Shown here piece after piece: positions 10,484 to 19,515 of a stretch of DNA of 64,000 bases. The notes below the pieces were generated by a model. That model had not been told where the DNA came from. It did not search any database and was given only the letters and a program-made list of their open reading frames with translations. A program made the translations under genes and the position numbers. The stretch spans positions 31,316-95,315 of the forward strand of contig JALHQH010000025.1 in assembly GCA_022842065.1 (NCBI GenBank). The letters are read 5' to 3'. The first letter of the stretch is position 1. Every line of letters begins with the position of its first letter. The DNA is from Caldilineaceae bacterium (GTDB lineage Bacteria; Chloroflexota; Anaerolineae; Caldilineales; Caldilineaceae).

Positions 10484-10855
10484 ATGCTTTGTACAGGTGT
10501 TGATCTCACCGAAATCACGCGCATTGCCACGGCCATCAACCGCCACGGGAAGCGCTTTCTCAACCGCGTCTATACTGCCCAGGAGTTAGCTGACTGTGCG
10601 GCCCGTACCGAGTCACTGGCGGCCCGTTTTGCGGCCAAGGAAGCAGTCGGCAAAGCGTTGGGCACCGGCATCTGGCGCCACGGCGTCGACTGGCGTGATA
10701 TCGAGATCCGTCGCGACCGCCAGAGTGGCGCGCCGCAACTACATCTTTACAATGCCGCTGCCGCCCGCGCCACCACCCTTGGTCTCCAGCAGTGGTCGAT
10801 CAGCCTGAGTCACGACCGTGACCGTGCCATTGCCTTTGTGGTGGCAATGGGGTAG
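10484..10855 (+). CDS. acpS: holo-[acyl-carrier-protein] synthase
   Basis: Transfers the 4'-phosphopantetheine arm of CoA to acyl carrier protein, activating it for fatty acid synthesis. 123 residues, typical length. GVDLTEI carries the metal-binding D7 and RFAAKEAVGKALG carries E53, both standard AcpS magnesium ligands; ISLSHDRDRAIAFVV closes the fold. Flanked by a hairpin and a word array, so apparently transcribed alone. Confidence 0.93.
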   Translation: MLCTGVDLTEITRIATAINRHGKRFLNRVYTAQELADCAARTESLAARFAAKEAVGKALGTGIWRHGVDWRDIEIRRDRQSGAPQLHLYNAAAARATTLGLQQWSISLSHDRDRAIAFVVAMG

Positions 10856-10860
10856 GGGAG

Positions 10861-10995
10861 GGCGATAAATCGGTAAATCAGTACATCAGTATGGTAACAC
10901 ACTCGTTCTGTGGGGCGGTTGACCTTAGGGGGCGTAATTTACCCCAGCTTTACCGATTTCCTCATCTACCGATGTACCGATGTACCATAACCAGG
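10861..10995. repeat. GGTAAATCAGTACATC word array
   Basis: Left part AAATCGGTAAATCAGTAC, right part reverse complements (TTTACCGATTTCC, ATCTACCGATGTACCGATG), with about 70 bases of other sequence between. Lies between acpS and the YbaK gene, both on the plus strand; same word family as 8973-9078, 54474-54548, 59417-59503 and 63676-63722. Confidence 0.7.
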
Positions 10996-11008
10996 AGCAA
11001 CCGACCAT

Positions 11009-11479
11009 ATGCTAAAACCGAGTGCGCAGCGGGTGCAAGATGCCCTACACGCGCGTGGCTTCACCAACCAGGTGATTGAGTTAACCGATTCGGCGCGCAC
11101 CGCGGCGGAAGCGGCGACTGCGATGGGCTGTGAAGTGGGCCAGATCGCCAAATCGCTGATCTTTCAGGGCAAAACGAGTGGCGCGCCGATCCTGATCATC
11201 GCCAGTGGGGCCAATCGGGTCAACGAGAAACGGGTTGCTGCCCATTTGGGGGAAAAGCTAACCAAGCCCGATGCCGACTTTGTGCGTGAGCAGACTGGCT
11301 TTGCGATTGGCGGCATTCCGCCCATGGGCCACAGCCAGGCAATCAAAACGCTGATCGACGAGGATCTGCTGCAATATGCCCAAATCTGGGCCGCGGCTGG
11401 CCACCCGAATGCCCTCTTTGCGCTCACCCCAGATGAATTGGTCCGCATGGCAGCAGGGGATGTTATCGGGGTCAAATGA
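11009..11479 (+). CDS. YbaK/EbsC-family aminoacyl-tRNA deacylase
   Basis: 156 residues, single YbaK/ProX domain. These enzymes hydrolyse mischarged tRNA (for example Cys-tRNA(Pro)) in trans or act on related aminoacyl groups. Conserved features: GQIAKSLIFQG with the catalytic-site lysine, ANRVNEKRVAAHLG, and FAIGGIPPMGH. Preceded by CAGGAG. Standing alone, it cannot be assigned to a particular tRNA. Confidence 0.88.
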   Translation: MLKPSAQRVQDALHARGFTNQVIELTDSARTAAEAATAMGCEVGQIAKSLIFQGKTSGAPILIIASGANRVNEKRVAAHLGEKLTKPDADFVREQTGFAIGGIPPMGHSQAIKTLIDEDLLQYAQIWAAAGHPNALFALTPDELVRMAAGDVIGVK

Positions 11480-11819
11480 AACTTTGTGCCCTGTTTTTCG
11501 TAGTGTTACCTAGCGAAATAATGCACGGGAAGCAGTGCTAGATCGGGTTTTGTCAAAAACATAGTCTAGCGCGCCCTGTGTTTACCAATAAGTGGAGGCT
11601 CAGCCGGAATGCAGGGGGTTGAGATGCTCGCCCTGGGCTAAAGCCGCAGGGCTACCCAACAACGCCGGGACGGGATGACAAACCCCTAATAGATACGACA
11701 AATAGAGTTGGCACCAAGCGGGCTGCGCATCAGGGGATGCGCAGTACACGATTGTGCCATGTTAATCTACGTTGTCTATAAGATCCCATTGAACCTAATT
11801 GGAAAGGGAAAGTTTCACA
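11480..11819. other. intergenic region without a gene
   Basis: 340 bases with no credible coding frame. It holds a small hairpin CTGCGCATC-AGG-GGATGCGCAG near 11730-11752 followed by TACACG, matching a segment of the MITE at 53801-53932 (GCTTAGTACACG), and a CCCTGGGCTAAAGCC segment near 11630 resembling 50649-50671. These look like decayed repeat pieces. Confidence 0.5.
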
Positions 11820-12008
11820 ATGGCACAGAATTACAAAGAATTGCGCCGCCAAAATGGCATCGTTGCCGGTGTCTGTGGTGGCTTAGCTGAATTTTTCGGG
11901 CTGGCCCCGATCTGGTTCCGACTGCTCTTTTTTATCCTGCTGATCCCCGGTGGGGTGCCCGGCCTGCTACCCTATGTGGTGCTGTGGATTATCATTCCGC
12001 GTAAGTAA
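11820..12008 (+). CDS. PspC-domain membrane protein
   Basis: 62 residues consisting of one PspC domain: KELRRQNGIVAGVCGGLAEFFG followed by WFRLLFFILLIPGG and a second hydrophobic stretch to PYVVLWIIIPRK. PspC proteins are small inner-membrane proteins linked to the phage-shock or envelope-stress response, but stand-alone copies are common in Chloroflexota and Gram-positives with unknown roles. The ATG at 11820 is preceded by a purine-rich GGAAAGGGAAAG. Confidence 0.85.
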   Translation: MAQNYKELRRQNGIVAGVCGGLAEFFGLAPIWFRLLFFILLIPGGVPGLLPYVVLWIIIPRK

Positions 12009-12083
12009 AACGTGAAACGTGCTGCGTAATTCGTAAATTCCCCATCACTCACGCAGCACGAATCACGTTTCACGTTTCACCCT
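12005..12083. repeat. AAACGTGAAACGTGCTGCG word array at a convergent junction
   Basis: AAAACGTGAAACGTGCTGCG after the pspC stop, and GCAGCACGAATCACGTTTC plus ACGTTTCAC before the kduD stop, so the spacer between the two convergent genes is essentially one hairpin. Same words recur at 34095-34115, 42958-42981, 48992-49090 and 49164-49206. Confidence 0.8.
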
Positions 12084-12087
12084 CCGT

Positions 12088-12870
12088 TTAGCGCGCCAGC
12101 CAGCCCCCATCCACCACCAGCGTGGTCCCATGGACATAGTTCGAGGCGGCGGAGGCTAAAAAGAGGGTAATGCCGGCGAGATCTTGCGGCTCACCCCAGC
12201 GGCCGGCGGGGATGCGGTCGAGGATCGCCTGGCTGCGCGCTGGATCATTGCGTAAGGCTTCGGTGTTGTCGGTGGTGATATAGCCTGGGGCAATCGCGTT
12301 GACATTGATTCCATGGGCCGCCCACTCATTGGCCAGTGCTTTGGTCAGGCCGGTGAGCGCATGTTTGGCGGCGGTATAGGCAGGGACCCGAATGCCACCC
12401 TGAAATGATAAGACCGACGCCACCTGAATAATCTTGCCCCGAAAGCCCGCCTGCACTTCTTGGGTTAACATCTGACGCGCCGCGGCCTGCGACAGATAGA
12501 AGACACTATTGAGATTCACCTGCAACGTTGCGTCCCAGTCGGCCATGCTGTAATCAACGGCGGGGGCGCGGCGAATAATCCCAGCATTGTTCACCAGAAT
12601 ATCGAGCCGCCCCAATTCGGCCACGGTCTGCGTCACCAGCGCCTGTAATTGGTCCGGCGTGGCCTGCTCTAAATTGGCTTGCAGTGGGAGAAAGCGCCGC
12701 CCGTGCGCTCCCACTGCTGCTGCGCTCGCTTCAAAACGGGTGTTATAGAGGCAGGCGATGTCGGCTCCCGCCGCGGCCAACGCCACGGCCATTGCCTGCC
12801 CAATGCCACGCCCGGCACCGGTAACCAGCGCAACGCGGCCGGTGAGATCAAATAATGGTGGATAGTTCAT
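12088..12870 (-). CDS. kduD: SDR oxidoreductase, 2-deoxy-D-gluconate 3-dehydrogenase-like
   Basis: 260-residue short-chain dehydrogenase. TGAGRGIG cofactor loop (17-24), NNAG (94-97), catalytic Y165/K169 in PAYTAAK with an upstream serine in ASVLS. The C-terminal RIPAGRWGEPQDLAGITLFLASAASNYVHG... ending VDGGWLAR is the usual KduD signature, an enzyme that reduces 2,5-diketo-3-deoxygluconate in pectin/uronate catabolism. Divergent from the toroid-type protein at 13413, which could also be a polysaccharide-processing enzyme; that link is inference. Confidence 0.82.
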   Translation of the reverse strand: MNYPPLFDLTGRVALVTGAGRGIGQAMAVALAAAGADIACLYNTRFEASAAAVGAHGRRFLPLQANLEQATPDQLQALVTQTVAELGRLDILVNNAGIIRRAPAVDYSMADWDATLQVNLNSVFYLSQAAARQMLTQEVQAGFRGKIIQVASVLSFQGGIRVPAYTAAKHALTGLTKALANEWAAHGINVNAIAPGYITTDNTEALRNDPARSQAILDRIPAGRWGEPQDLAGITLFLASAASNYVHGTTLVVDGGWLAR

Positions 12871-13036
12871 GGCTTGTTCCTCTTTGGCTGGGGATTAATG
12901 ACAGCGACAAGCGCCCGCAGGCGCTGTATGGTTGGGGATTGATTATAGACGGTCAAGTCAACAACATCAACTCTCTGTAAAACCTGGGGTGTCTTTCTGT
13001 TTTTGCGTGAATTTACAGTGGGTTGAACCCCCAACT
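12871..13036. other. kduD upstream region
   Basis: No gene. Contains the presumed kduD promoter region and, from about 13020, GGGTTGAACCCCC, a short palindrome resembling GGGGTTAAAACCCC in the element at 28592-28727. Confidence 0.4.
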
Positions 13037-13095
13037 AACAGTGAGAAGCCGCCTCAGCGGCTAGCTCTCAGCCGCTGAGGCGGCTTCTCGCTGTT
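13037..13095. repeat. 26-bp stem hairpin, GCGAGAAGCCGCCTCAGC core (copy 1)
   Basis: Arms 13037-13062 and 13070-13095 pair over 26 bp with one mismatch (core GAGAAGCCGCCTCAGCGGCT). The same hairpin occurs inside the element at 28592-28727. Its right arm runs straight into the terminal repeat of the next element. Confidence 0.8.
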
Positions 13096-13252
13096 ATACT
13101 AAGATCAATTTGAGACCCGGAGTTTCACCCCCCCTAGCCCTCCCCAGTTTGGGGAGGGAACCGGTGGTTCCTCAGCCCCTCCTAACCTCCCCCAGGTTGG
13201 GGGAGGTTAGGAGGGGTTAAAACTCCGGGTCTCATTCTGATCTTAGTCTAGC
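13093..13252. mobile_element. MITE-like terminal-inverted-repeat element (copy 1, ~160 bp)
   Basis: Left end TATACTAAGATCAATTTGAG with ACCCGGAGTTT, right end AAACTCCGGGT with CTCATTCTGATCTTAGTCTA: about 31-bp terminal inverted repeats with few mismatches. The interior contains GC-rich hairpins (CCTCCCCAGTTTGGGGAGG and CCTCCCCCAGGTTGGGGGAGG types). The ends match those of the element at 46793-46947, which has a different interior. No coding capacity; would need transposase in trans. Confidence 0.7.
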
Positions 13253-13412
13253 AGGCAGTTTAAACTGCTGCCCTGTACCCATGATCGGTACCCGCTGCCC
13301 CTCCTCTGGTATAATCTGCCCTACACCTACTGTGCACTAAGCCCCTTTGTCGCGCGACGGAAAGGGGACTAACCATAACAAAATTTACACAATCTTTTGG
13401 AGAACGCACGCC

Positions 13413-15128
13413 ATGCAACCACTAACCTTAGCCAATCTGCTGCCCATGCTGGCGGCCGGCGTCGAACGGCTGCGCCTTTGGCAAATTAATGACCCAACCC
13501 GTGCCGATCACGGCGCGATCTATCAAGCCGAATGGGGGGTAGCCGAGCCACGGCTGACCGGCAAATTTATCGTGAGCTGTGGCTATCTCGCCCTGGCCGG
13601 GGTTTTGGCCGATGCGCAGTTGCTGGTGCAGGCTAACCTGGCCGCCGCGTATCTGCTGCGCGCTCGCCGGCCAACTGGGCTGATCGACCTGATCTCGGTT
13701 AACATCGATTCCAGTCCCGACACCGGTTTTGCCGTGCAGGAACTCTGCTCGGTGTTAACGCTGGCGCGCACACGCTCGGTCGCCGATCCCAACTGGACGG
13801 CGTTGCTCACCAAGATCGAAGAATTTGTGCGCGGGGCCGTGCCGGGACTCCTCACTGGCGGTTTTCACACACCCAACCATCGCTGGGTGATGGTTTCGGC
13901 GCTGGTGCAGGCGCGAGCGCTTTTCCCGGATCTGGATGCCAACGGGGCAGTCCGGGCGGTGGTGGAAACGTATCTGGCGGAGACGATTGATCTAGACGAG
14001 GAAGGGCTTTTTATTGAGCGTAGCATCGGCGTCTACGATGCTGTTAACGACCGCTCGCTGCTCCTGATTCACGAGTACTGGGATTACCCCACGGCGTTGG
14101 GGGCTGTCGAACGCAACCTGACCAGCGATCTGCAACTGCTGCATGCCGATGGCACCGCGGAAACCGGCCTTTCGCGGCGGCAAGATTATGGCACCCGGCA
14201 AGTGGCGTTGGGTCTCGTCCCCTATCTGCTCTGGACGCATAAGCTGAGTCCCAACCCGGTCTATGCCCAGGCGGCGCAGGCGCTCTGGCAAGCCTATCTG
14301 CGTCGCACCAATGCGCAGATCAACGACCATGCCGCCCATCTCGACTGGTTGACCTATGTGCTGTTGCGTTATGGCGATGCCCAAGCCGCCGAGCCGCTGC
14401 TGCCCAGTGATTATACGCGCCATCTGGGGCTCAACGGCATTCATCGTGTGCGCCGCGGTGAACGCAACGCCTCTTTTTTCCGCAACACGACCCGGCTGCT
14501 GACCATCACCCACGGCGAAGCGGAATTAAGCAGCCTCAAGATCAGCCAGACCTACTTTGGTCAATACATCGGGCGCTTTGTGGCCGAGACGATGACGCTG
14601 CAAGGTGAAACGTTGGTGTTGCGCTCCGAGGGGCGCGCTAACCCGCGGCGGCCCGCCTATGAACTGCCACTGGGCCGACCGGTGCCACCTGACCAGTGGA
14701 CCGCCACAATGGGTGAACGCGACCTGCGCTGGTTGCCCCATGCTGTGGGCGAGTTGACGGTGACGGAGACCGTCGATGGCTTTACCCTGCGCTACCAAAC
14801 CGTGCAAGGCACCGACAACGTCGCCGCCCAGATCGCGCTCGACTTTCCGCCCGGCGGGATCTGGGAGAGCGCCGACACGCGCACGCAGACCGTTGCCGGC
14901 CAGGTGATCTTTTTGAAGGCGGGCTGGGGTTCCATGCGCTATGGAGTGGATGTGATCCAATTTGGCCCCGGTCATCTCACCCACGGCATGTGGCAGATGC
15001 GCGACGCCGAAAGCGCGCCCGACCATGTGCGCGTGCTCTTGACCTTCTTCACGCCAGTCGATTTTACCTTGCAGATTCGGACGCTGCGCGGGCCGTTGAC
15101 GGGGCCGATGGGAGAGCAAGTCCCGTAA
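13413..15128 (+). CDS. uncharacterised alpha/alpha-toroid-type protein
   Basis: 571 residues. The start at 13413 is chosen because TTGGAGA precedes it; the frame is open from 13347. N-terminal ~330 residues are helical with repeats typical of an (alpha/alpha)6 toroid (HRWVMVSALVQARALFPDL, EGLFIERSIGVYDAVNDRSLLLIHEYW, ETGLSRRQDYGTRQ). The C-terminal ~220 residues look beta-rich (TRLLTITHGEAELSSLKISQTYFGQYIGRF). That plan resembles heparinase-type polysaccharide lyases and unsaturated-uronide hydrolases, and the divergent kduD neighbour suits uronate chemistry. No signal peptide is visible, and I cannot name catalytic residues with confidence, so the function is unassigned. Confidence 0.7.
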   Translation: MQPLTLANLLPMLAAGVERLRLWQINDPTRADHGAIYQAEWGVAEPRLTGKFIVSCGYLALAGVLADAQLLVQANLAAAYLLRARRPTGLIDLISVNIDSSPDTGFAVQELCSVLTLARTRSVADPNWTALLTKIEEFVRGAVPGLLTGGFHTPNHRWVMVSALVQARALFPDLDANGAVRAVVETYLAETIDLDEEGLFIERSIGVYDAVNDRSLLLIHEYWDYPTALGAVERNLTSDLQLLHADGTAETGLSRRQDYGTRQVALGLVPYLLWTHKLSPNPVYAQAAQALWQAYLRRTNAQINDHAAHLDWLTYVLLRYGDAQAAEPLLPSDYTRHLGLNGIHRVRRGERNASFFRNTTRLLTITHGEAELSSLKISQTYFGQYIGRFVAETMTLQGETLVLRSEGRANPRRPAYELPLGRPVPPDQWTATMGERDLRWLPHAVGELTVTETVDGFTLRYQTVQGTDNVAAQIALDFPPGGIWESADTRTQTVAGQVIFLKAGWGSMRYGVDVIQFGPGHLTHGMWQMRDAESAPDHVRVLLTFFTPVDFTLQIRTLRGPLTGPMGEQVP

Positions 15129-15130
15129 AA

Positions 15131-15176
15131 AATGCCAAGGGTTTTATTATCATAAATAATAGATACCCTTGGCATT
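15131..15176. terminator. bidirectional hairpin between convergent genes
   Basis: Perfect 12-bp stem AATGCCAAGGGT (15131-15142) / ACCCTTGGCATT (15165-15176), A-rich before and T-containing loop. It sits 2 bases after the plus-strand stop. Confidence 0.65.
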
Positions 15177-15220
15177 AGCGCATACTGTAACTTATGGCAA
15201 TGCTTGCATCACTAGTACGA

Positions 15221-17324
15221 TTACAGCCCCTGCGCACCACAACGTATGCCTGCAGTCGTCGGAATGTAACCAAAATTTTTGGTCAGCAAGATGCGGTCTA
15301 CCCGCATGCCATTTTCTCTGATGTACATGGAAATATCGTTATAACCCTGTGGCAAAAGCAGATAAGGCGTCGAACCATCATTTGCCAGACTAGCCCATAC
15401 CCAGTTGGTTGATTGGTAACCGGTCATGTCATCTGCTGTGCCAGGATAAAGCCCACCAGGGCTGATGTGAAGTGAATCATCATAAATATGACCACCCATA
15501 CCACAAACCCATACGCGATAATTGGTGTTGGTTGGGAACCAGACTTGATACGATACTCTTGGTGTAAGATGCACGTTTGAACTATTAAGCGGAGTTAATG
15601 ACCAATTAGGGGTAATTGGGATTGCTGCTCTATAACATGAACCAGTATGATTAGGATGGTGAGTTGAACAACTCCAGTTATGGCCGCTGGCGACCGGCTG
15701 CACAGAAAATTGAAACTCATTCGCTTCGATAATGATTGGTGTATTTGCTGGATTTTCTATGTCACCACAATCACCAGAAATTGGATAATCCAGATCATGT
15801 ACAAAACCTTTAACCGGGGAGAGATCAACAGGCCGATAAACTCCCCCATTACCGTCAATATCGTGATGTGTGTGAATTTGATAATGAAGATGCGGGTCAC
15901 TGGAATTGCCGGTATTTCCTGAAAGACCAATAATAGTTGTAGGCTGTATAGTATCGTTAAGACCTACATAGATTTGGCTCAAATGTGCATAAACTTGATA
16001 GTAAGTCTTGTGAAATCCTCGCACATACTGCTGTGACTCTGTCCACACGTATTTGCCCCAACCAGTATTTGAGTCTACTATACTCGTAACCCGTTCATCC
16101 TGTGTTGTGCCGTAAACCGCTGTCCCTTCGTTAACAAGAATATCAATTGCATATGTATCTTTATCTACATGAGCACCAGATGAGCACCTTACATTAGTTG
16201 CAGGATATGTTCTAATCGGCGTCGTATATCTTGTTGGTACGCCACGGCGGTTGGCAATTTCATCTTGATTAGTCGCAGCAGATCGAATCAATGCTGTAGT
16301 AGCTGTCTCTAAACCTGCTTGTGTAGATGTATCCTCTTGTATATGTTTCCCCAGCCCCTCATTATAAATTCGCTCTTGTTCAAAATATTCAGTGCTATTT
16401 GGACCAGGATCTGGTGTGGGAAAAGGGCCTGGCGAATTTTGTTCCTCCCGTTGACGATCAATTGCGGCAATGTAGTCAGCCGCGTTAACCATCATCCGTT
16501 CATAGTCTTGGCGTGCGCGTTCTGACATCATTGCCAACAAATGATGGGCAACTTCCCCCGTTTGCAGTCGGTAAGAAACTGCATCTGAGGCAAGATTGGT
16601 ATCATCCACCCGTTGTTGCCATGCTTCAATGGTCGTATAGGCAGGGGGCTCAGCTGGGGAGGAAAGTTGTTCCTGATTGACCGGGCCATCTATGGAAAAT
16701 TCCACGGAATTGGCGATGATGCGCAATTGGCTAACTATCGCTTCAACATCCGAGTCTGTCAAAATCTGCAAGACTAAGCGTCCACGCGTAATTAGATAAA
16801 CTTCACCTGGTACAGCGGAGCGATATTGGAGATGAACTTGTTGCGAACGGCCATCAGGATCTTTTACATCCAGCGAGACCGGCGTGAAAGTTCGTGTAAG
16901 ACTGGGGCCTAAGCCAAGCGCAAAGAAATTTTCAGCCCAGGTAGCAAGGTTCTCTTCTTCAGGTTTCTCAAAATCTAAATATTCTGCCGTAATTCTATCT
17001 AGCTTTTGGCCCTTAGGTGGGGCAAGGAAAAGCGTTCCTTTTCTCCCTTCTGTGACCACCCACTCACTAGGATAGCGTAGCGTGTAGCCACCTTTTTCAC
17101 TAATATAGATGGGCCAAGGCTCATCAGCAAGTGGATTTACACCATCAGATTGAAAGGCTTGTTCGTTGCTTTCTCCTAAAATAAATGGAAGATAGGTTTT
17201 TGAATTGGAATTGTCTTGGGCTAAGAGCGTGGGATCTGAAGAAAAACCAAACCAGAAGATGGAGCTACTGACTAATAAAATTCCAACTAAAAAAAAACGT
17301 AAGGATGCGTGACCCAGAGAACAT
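15221..17324 (-). CDS. secreted M23-type peptidase with an apparent N-terminal frameshift
   Basis: Extracytoplasmic peptidoglycan-type metallopeptidase. The M23 zinc motifs HVDKDTYAID (HxxxD) and DPHLHYQIH (HxH) lie mid-protein; an unassigned ~200-residue N-terminal domain and a ~150-residue C-terminal beta domain flank them. The frame is open from 17347 but has no ATG/GTG/TTG before the internal GTG at 17059, although it encodes an obvious membrane/signal segment (FFLVGILLVSSSIFWFGFS) at about 17240-17300. An ATG at 17324, with AAAGG upstream, is one frame off and would join this segment if the run of nine A (17289-17297; T on the coding strand) had eight. A homopolymer sequencing error, slippage, or a real mutation could explain this. 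Follows the lipoprotein gene by 23 bases. Confidence 0.75.
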
Positions 17325-17347
17325 ACTTTAGCTGCCTTTCTTAAAAA

Positions 17348-18049
17348 TTATTCGTTTGGTGAAGATTGAAAACGGTTGATCACTTCTTCCGCAGCTTGGG
17401 AGCAAGCATTCTTGCTCTCCTCAGTTGGTTCTTCCGCTAAATAATAGAGTGGAAACTCAAAAGGGGAAGAACGGTATAATAGTAATTGGTCTGATTCAGG
17501 TTTCAGGATTAACCATTGCCGATTCGCTAACGCTACTTCGCCGATTTGTGTGCTTGGCGTATTGCCATCAGCTTGCAGTAAAAGAAAACAACGGGCTATT
17601 TCCAGATTGATCAAGACCCGACCAAAGGGTTCACCATTTTCGTATCGCCACTTCGTCACCTCATATTGCACGGTAAAGTTGTTCTCACCCCGGTAAGAAT
17701 TTGGGCCTTCATAGGTTTCCAATAATGGCTCAACTAGCGGCGATACGATCGTCGGCACGGCAATGACCGAGATTGGCGCTTGTAACGTAAGGGTTGGCGG
17801 TGGTGCTGTTGCCGTTTGACTGTCAGGCTGTATTTCTGAACTGTTCTGGCAACCGGTAAGCAAAAAAAATATTAACAAAAATTTTTGAGGAGCACGCTGA
17901 CGTTGGAAATATTGTCCTAGTCTGGTAAAAGATAATAAACCGATGATGGTAAATAAAGTAAATTTTTGACCTAGCGCTAGCCGCAAATTCTTAACACCAC
18001 CTTGCATACTGATCAACCTAGAAATAGAATACCAGATATTAAATTGCAT
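17348..18049 (-). CDS. uncharacterised lipoprotein
   Basis: About 233 residues. The start at 18049 is proposed because GGGGGAT precedes it; the longer frame from 18190 adds 47 unlikely residues, and 18007 is another candidate. An internal KFLLIFFLLTGC is a lipobox-type segment, but it lies ~65 residues from the proposed start, so the true start may be further in. After the cysteine comes a low-complexity linker (TATAPPPTLTLQ) and a ~130-residue domain (NNFTVQYEVTKWRYENGEPFGRVLINLE) of no recognised family. It precedes the M23 peptidase in the same direction and probably the same transcript. Confidence 0.65.
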   Translation of the reverse strand: MQFNIWYSISRLISMQGGVKNLRLALGQKFTLFTIIGLLSFTRLGQYFQRQRAPQKFLLIFFLLTGCQNSSEIQPDSQTATAPPPTLTLQAPISVIAVPTIVSPLVEPLLETYEGPNSYRGENNFTVQYEVTKWRYENGEPFGRVLINLEIARCFLLLQADGNTPSTQIGEVALANRQWLILKPESDQLLLYRSSPFEFPLYYLAEEPTEESKNACSQAAEEVINRFQSSPNE

Positions 18050-18222
18050 TGCAATCCCCCTTAATTGTAAATTGTAAGTAAAAATTAAGTCAAATGAATT
18101 TATGCGTATCATGGGTGATAATCTGCTGTGACACAATGTCGCTTTGACGCAAGATAGTTCCTTGTCACCACGTGCAAGCACAAAATTCATACTAACTAAC
18201 TGCTGGCAATAATATATCCATA

Positions 18223-18780
18223 TTATTGCCAGCCGCGCAAATATGCCACAAGCGCCGTCTCATAATCCGCCCCCAAATCGCCGCCACGCTGGAGTTGGCC
18301 GTTGAGTTCCAGCATGATAAAGCCGTGGGCGAGGGCCAGCGCCCCGCGTAGGGCGGCAAGTGACTGTGCTTCCCCGCTGACCTGGGCCATCAGTCTTTGG
18401 AGCGGGAGGATCAGTTCGACCAGCCAGCCTTCATCCGGGCGACCGGTGGCAGCTTGGGCAGTAAAGAGCAGGGTATAGGTGTGAGGGTGGCGATGGGCAA
18501 AGTGGCGAAAGGTATGCAACATGGCGAGCAGTTGGGCTGTGGGCGCGGTGGCCGGCGCTGCTTGCTCGTGCATGGCGGCGAAGAGTTGCTGCACCGTCGC
18601 CTCGTTGATCGCCCGCAGCAGTTCAGCCTTACTGGTCACATAGCGGTAGAGCGACGGAGCCTTGACTCCCAGTACGGTCGCGACCTTGTGCAGCGAGAGC
18701 GCCTCCACTCCCTCATTTTCTACCAATTGTTGGGCGGCGGCCACCAACTGTACCCGATCAATCTGGGTTGGATAAGGCAT
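18223..18780 (-). CDS. TetR-family repressor with WHG-type C-terminal domain
   Basis: 185 residues. N-terminal TetR helix-turn-helix: ALSLHKVATVLGVKAPSLYRYVTSKAELLRAI (about residues 24-56). The C-terminal region with FRHFAHRHPHTYTLLFTA and LALAHGFIMLELNGQL fits the TetR_C_33/WHG ligand domain. It is the second gene of a two-gene transcript, 2 bases after the DUF4260 gene. It very likely represses its own promoter at 19207-19266, where a long inverted repeat overlaps the -35/-10 spacer. Ligand unknown. Confidence 0.88.
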   Translation of the reverse strand: MPYPTQIDRVQLVAAAQQLVENEGVEALSLHKVATVLGVKAPSLYRYVTSKAELLRAINEATVQQLFAAMHEQAAPATAPTAQLLAMLHTFRHFAHRHPHTYTLLFTAQAATGRPDEGWLVELILPLQRLMAQVSGEAQSLAALRGALALAHGFIMLELNGQLQRGGDLGADYETALVAYLRGWQ

Positions 18781-18782
18781 GG

Positions 18783-19181
18783 TTAGATCCGATCCAGGTG
18801 GGTATGTTTAAAGGCATCCCCATACTTGAGGCCATAGCCGGCGGTCCGGTCCATGCCAATGTGGGCCAGCCAGATCAGGGCGAGCGCGGTGGCGAGCGGC
18901 CAGTGCAGCAGATAGGCCGTCAGGGCAAAGCCCAGGGCAAAGAGATAGCTATGCACCATATTATAGAGCACACTGCCGATGCGCGGATTGACTAGATAGC
19001 CGATCATGGCTACATCCGGCACTAAGAGCAGCGCGAAAAAGAACCACCAACTGTAGTCGGTCTGGCCGTACAAAATGCTGGCGGTGAGCAACACAGCCAG
19101 CCCTTCCAGCCGTAGCCAGAGTTGCGGCCCACTGATGGTGGGGCGAGCAGTGGTTGATAAGTCGTTGGTGATCGTTTGCAT
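18783..19181 (-). CDS. DUF4260 membrane protein
   Basis: 132 residues with four hydrophobic segments. Matches the DUF4260 pattern: LWLRLEGLAVLLTASILYGQ at the start, NPRIGSVLYNMVHSYLFALGF in the middle, LIWLAHIGMDRTAGYGLKYGDAFKHTHLDRI at the end. These small membrane proteins have no established function. Coupled to a TetR repressor 2 bases downstream, which suggests induction by a small molecule or stress. Confidence 0.85.
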   Translation of the reverse strand: MQTITNDLSTTARPTISGPQLWLRLEGLAVLLTASILYGQTDYSWWFFFALLLVPDVAMIGYLVNPRIGSVLYNMVHSYLFALGFALTAYLLHWPLATALALIWLAHIGMDRTAGYGLKYGDAFKHTHLDRI

Positions 19182-19206
19182 GGGTTACCTGCTTTCGGTG
19201 AATTAT

Positions 19207-19266
19207 CTGAAAACTAATATCGTTAATCTTTAAGACTATTATAATTAGTTTTCAGCACGCTGTCAA
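19207..19266 (-). promoter_or_regulatory. TetR-type operator overlapping a consensus sigma-70 promoter
   Basis: Minus strand: TTGACA (19261-19266), 17-base spacer, TATAAT (19238-19243), all consensus. A perfect 12-bp inverted repeat CTGAAAACTAAT (19207-19218) / ATTAGTTTTCAG (19244-19255) places one arm inside the spacer and the other just past the transcription start. This would allow the downstream TetR protein to block transcription. Confidence 0.8.
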
Positions 19267-19515
19267 GCCCCAATTTGCTTTTGGGCCTGGCTTAAAACAA
19301 AACAAGCCGGATTGCGTAGTAATTTAACGTCAAAGGTAAGCGTCCACCGGCCATCAGTACAGTCTGACATAAATTATGATGGATTAAGTTAACTCGGAGG
19401 GCACCCAAAGGGGTCCCTCCGCACAAACCTGCAAGACTTGGGTAACTCTGTACTAGTTGATAAACCGGGCGCTTAGCCGCTGTCACTTGAAATTTTACGT
19501 TTAAGGAGGACAACG
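19267..19515. other. intergenic region before the DUF2807 gene
   Basis: No gene. It holds one hairpin, CGGAGGGCACCC-AAAG-GGGTCCCTCCG (19395-19421), and the ribosome site AAGGAGG for the gene at 19516. Confidence 0.5.
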
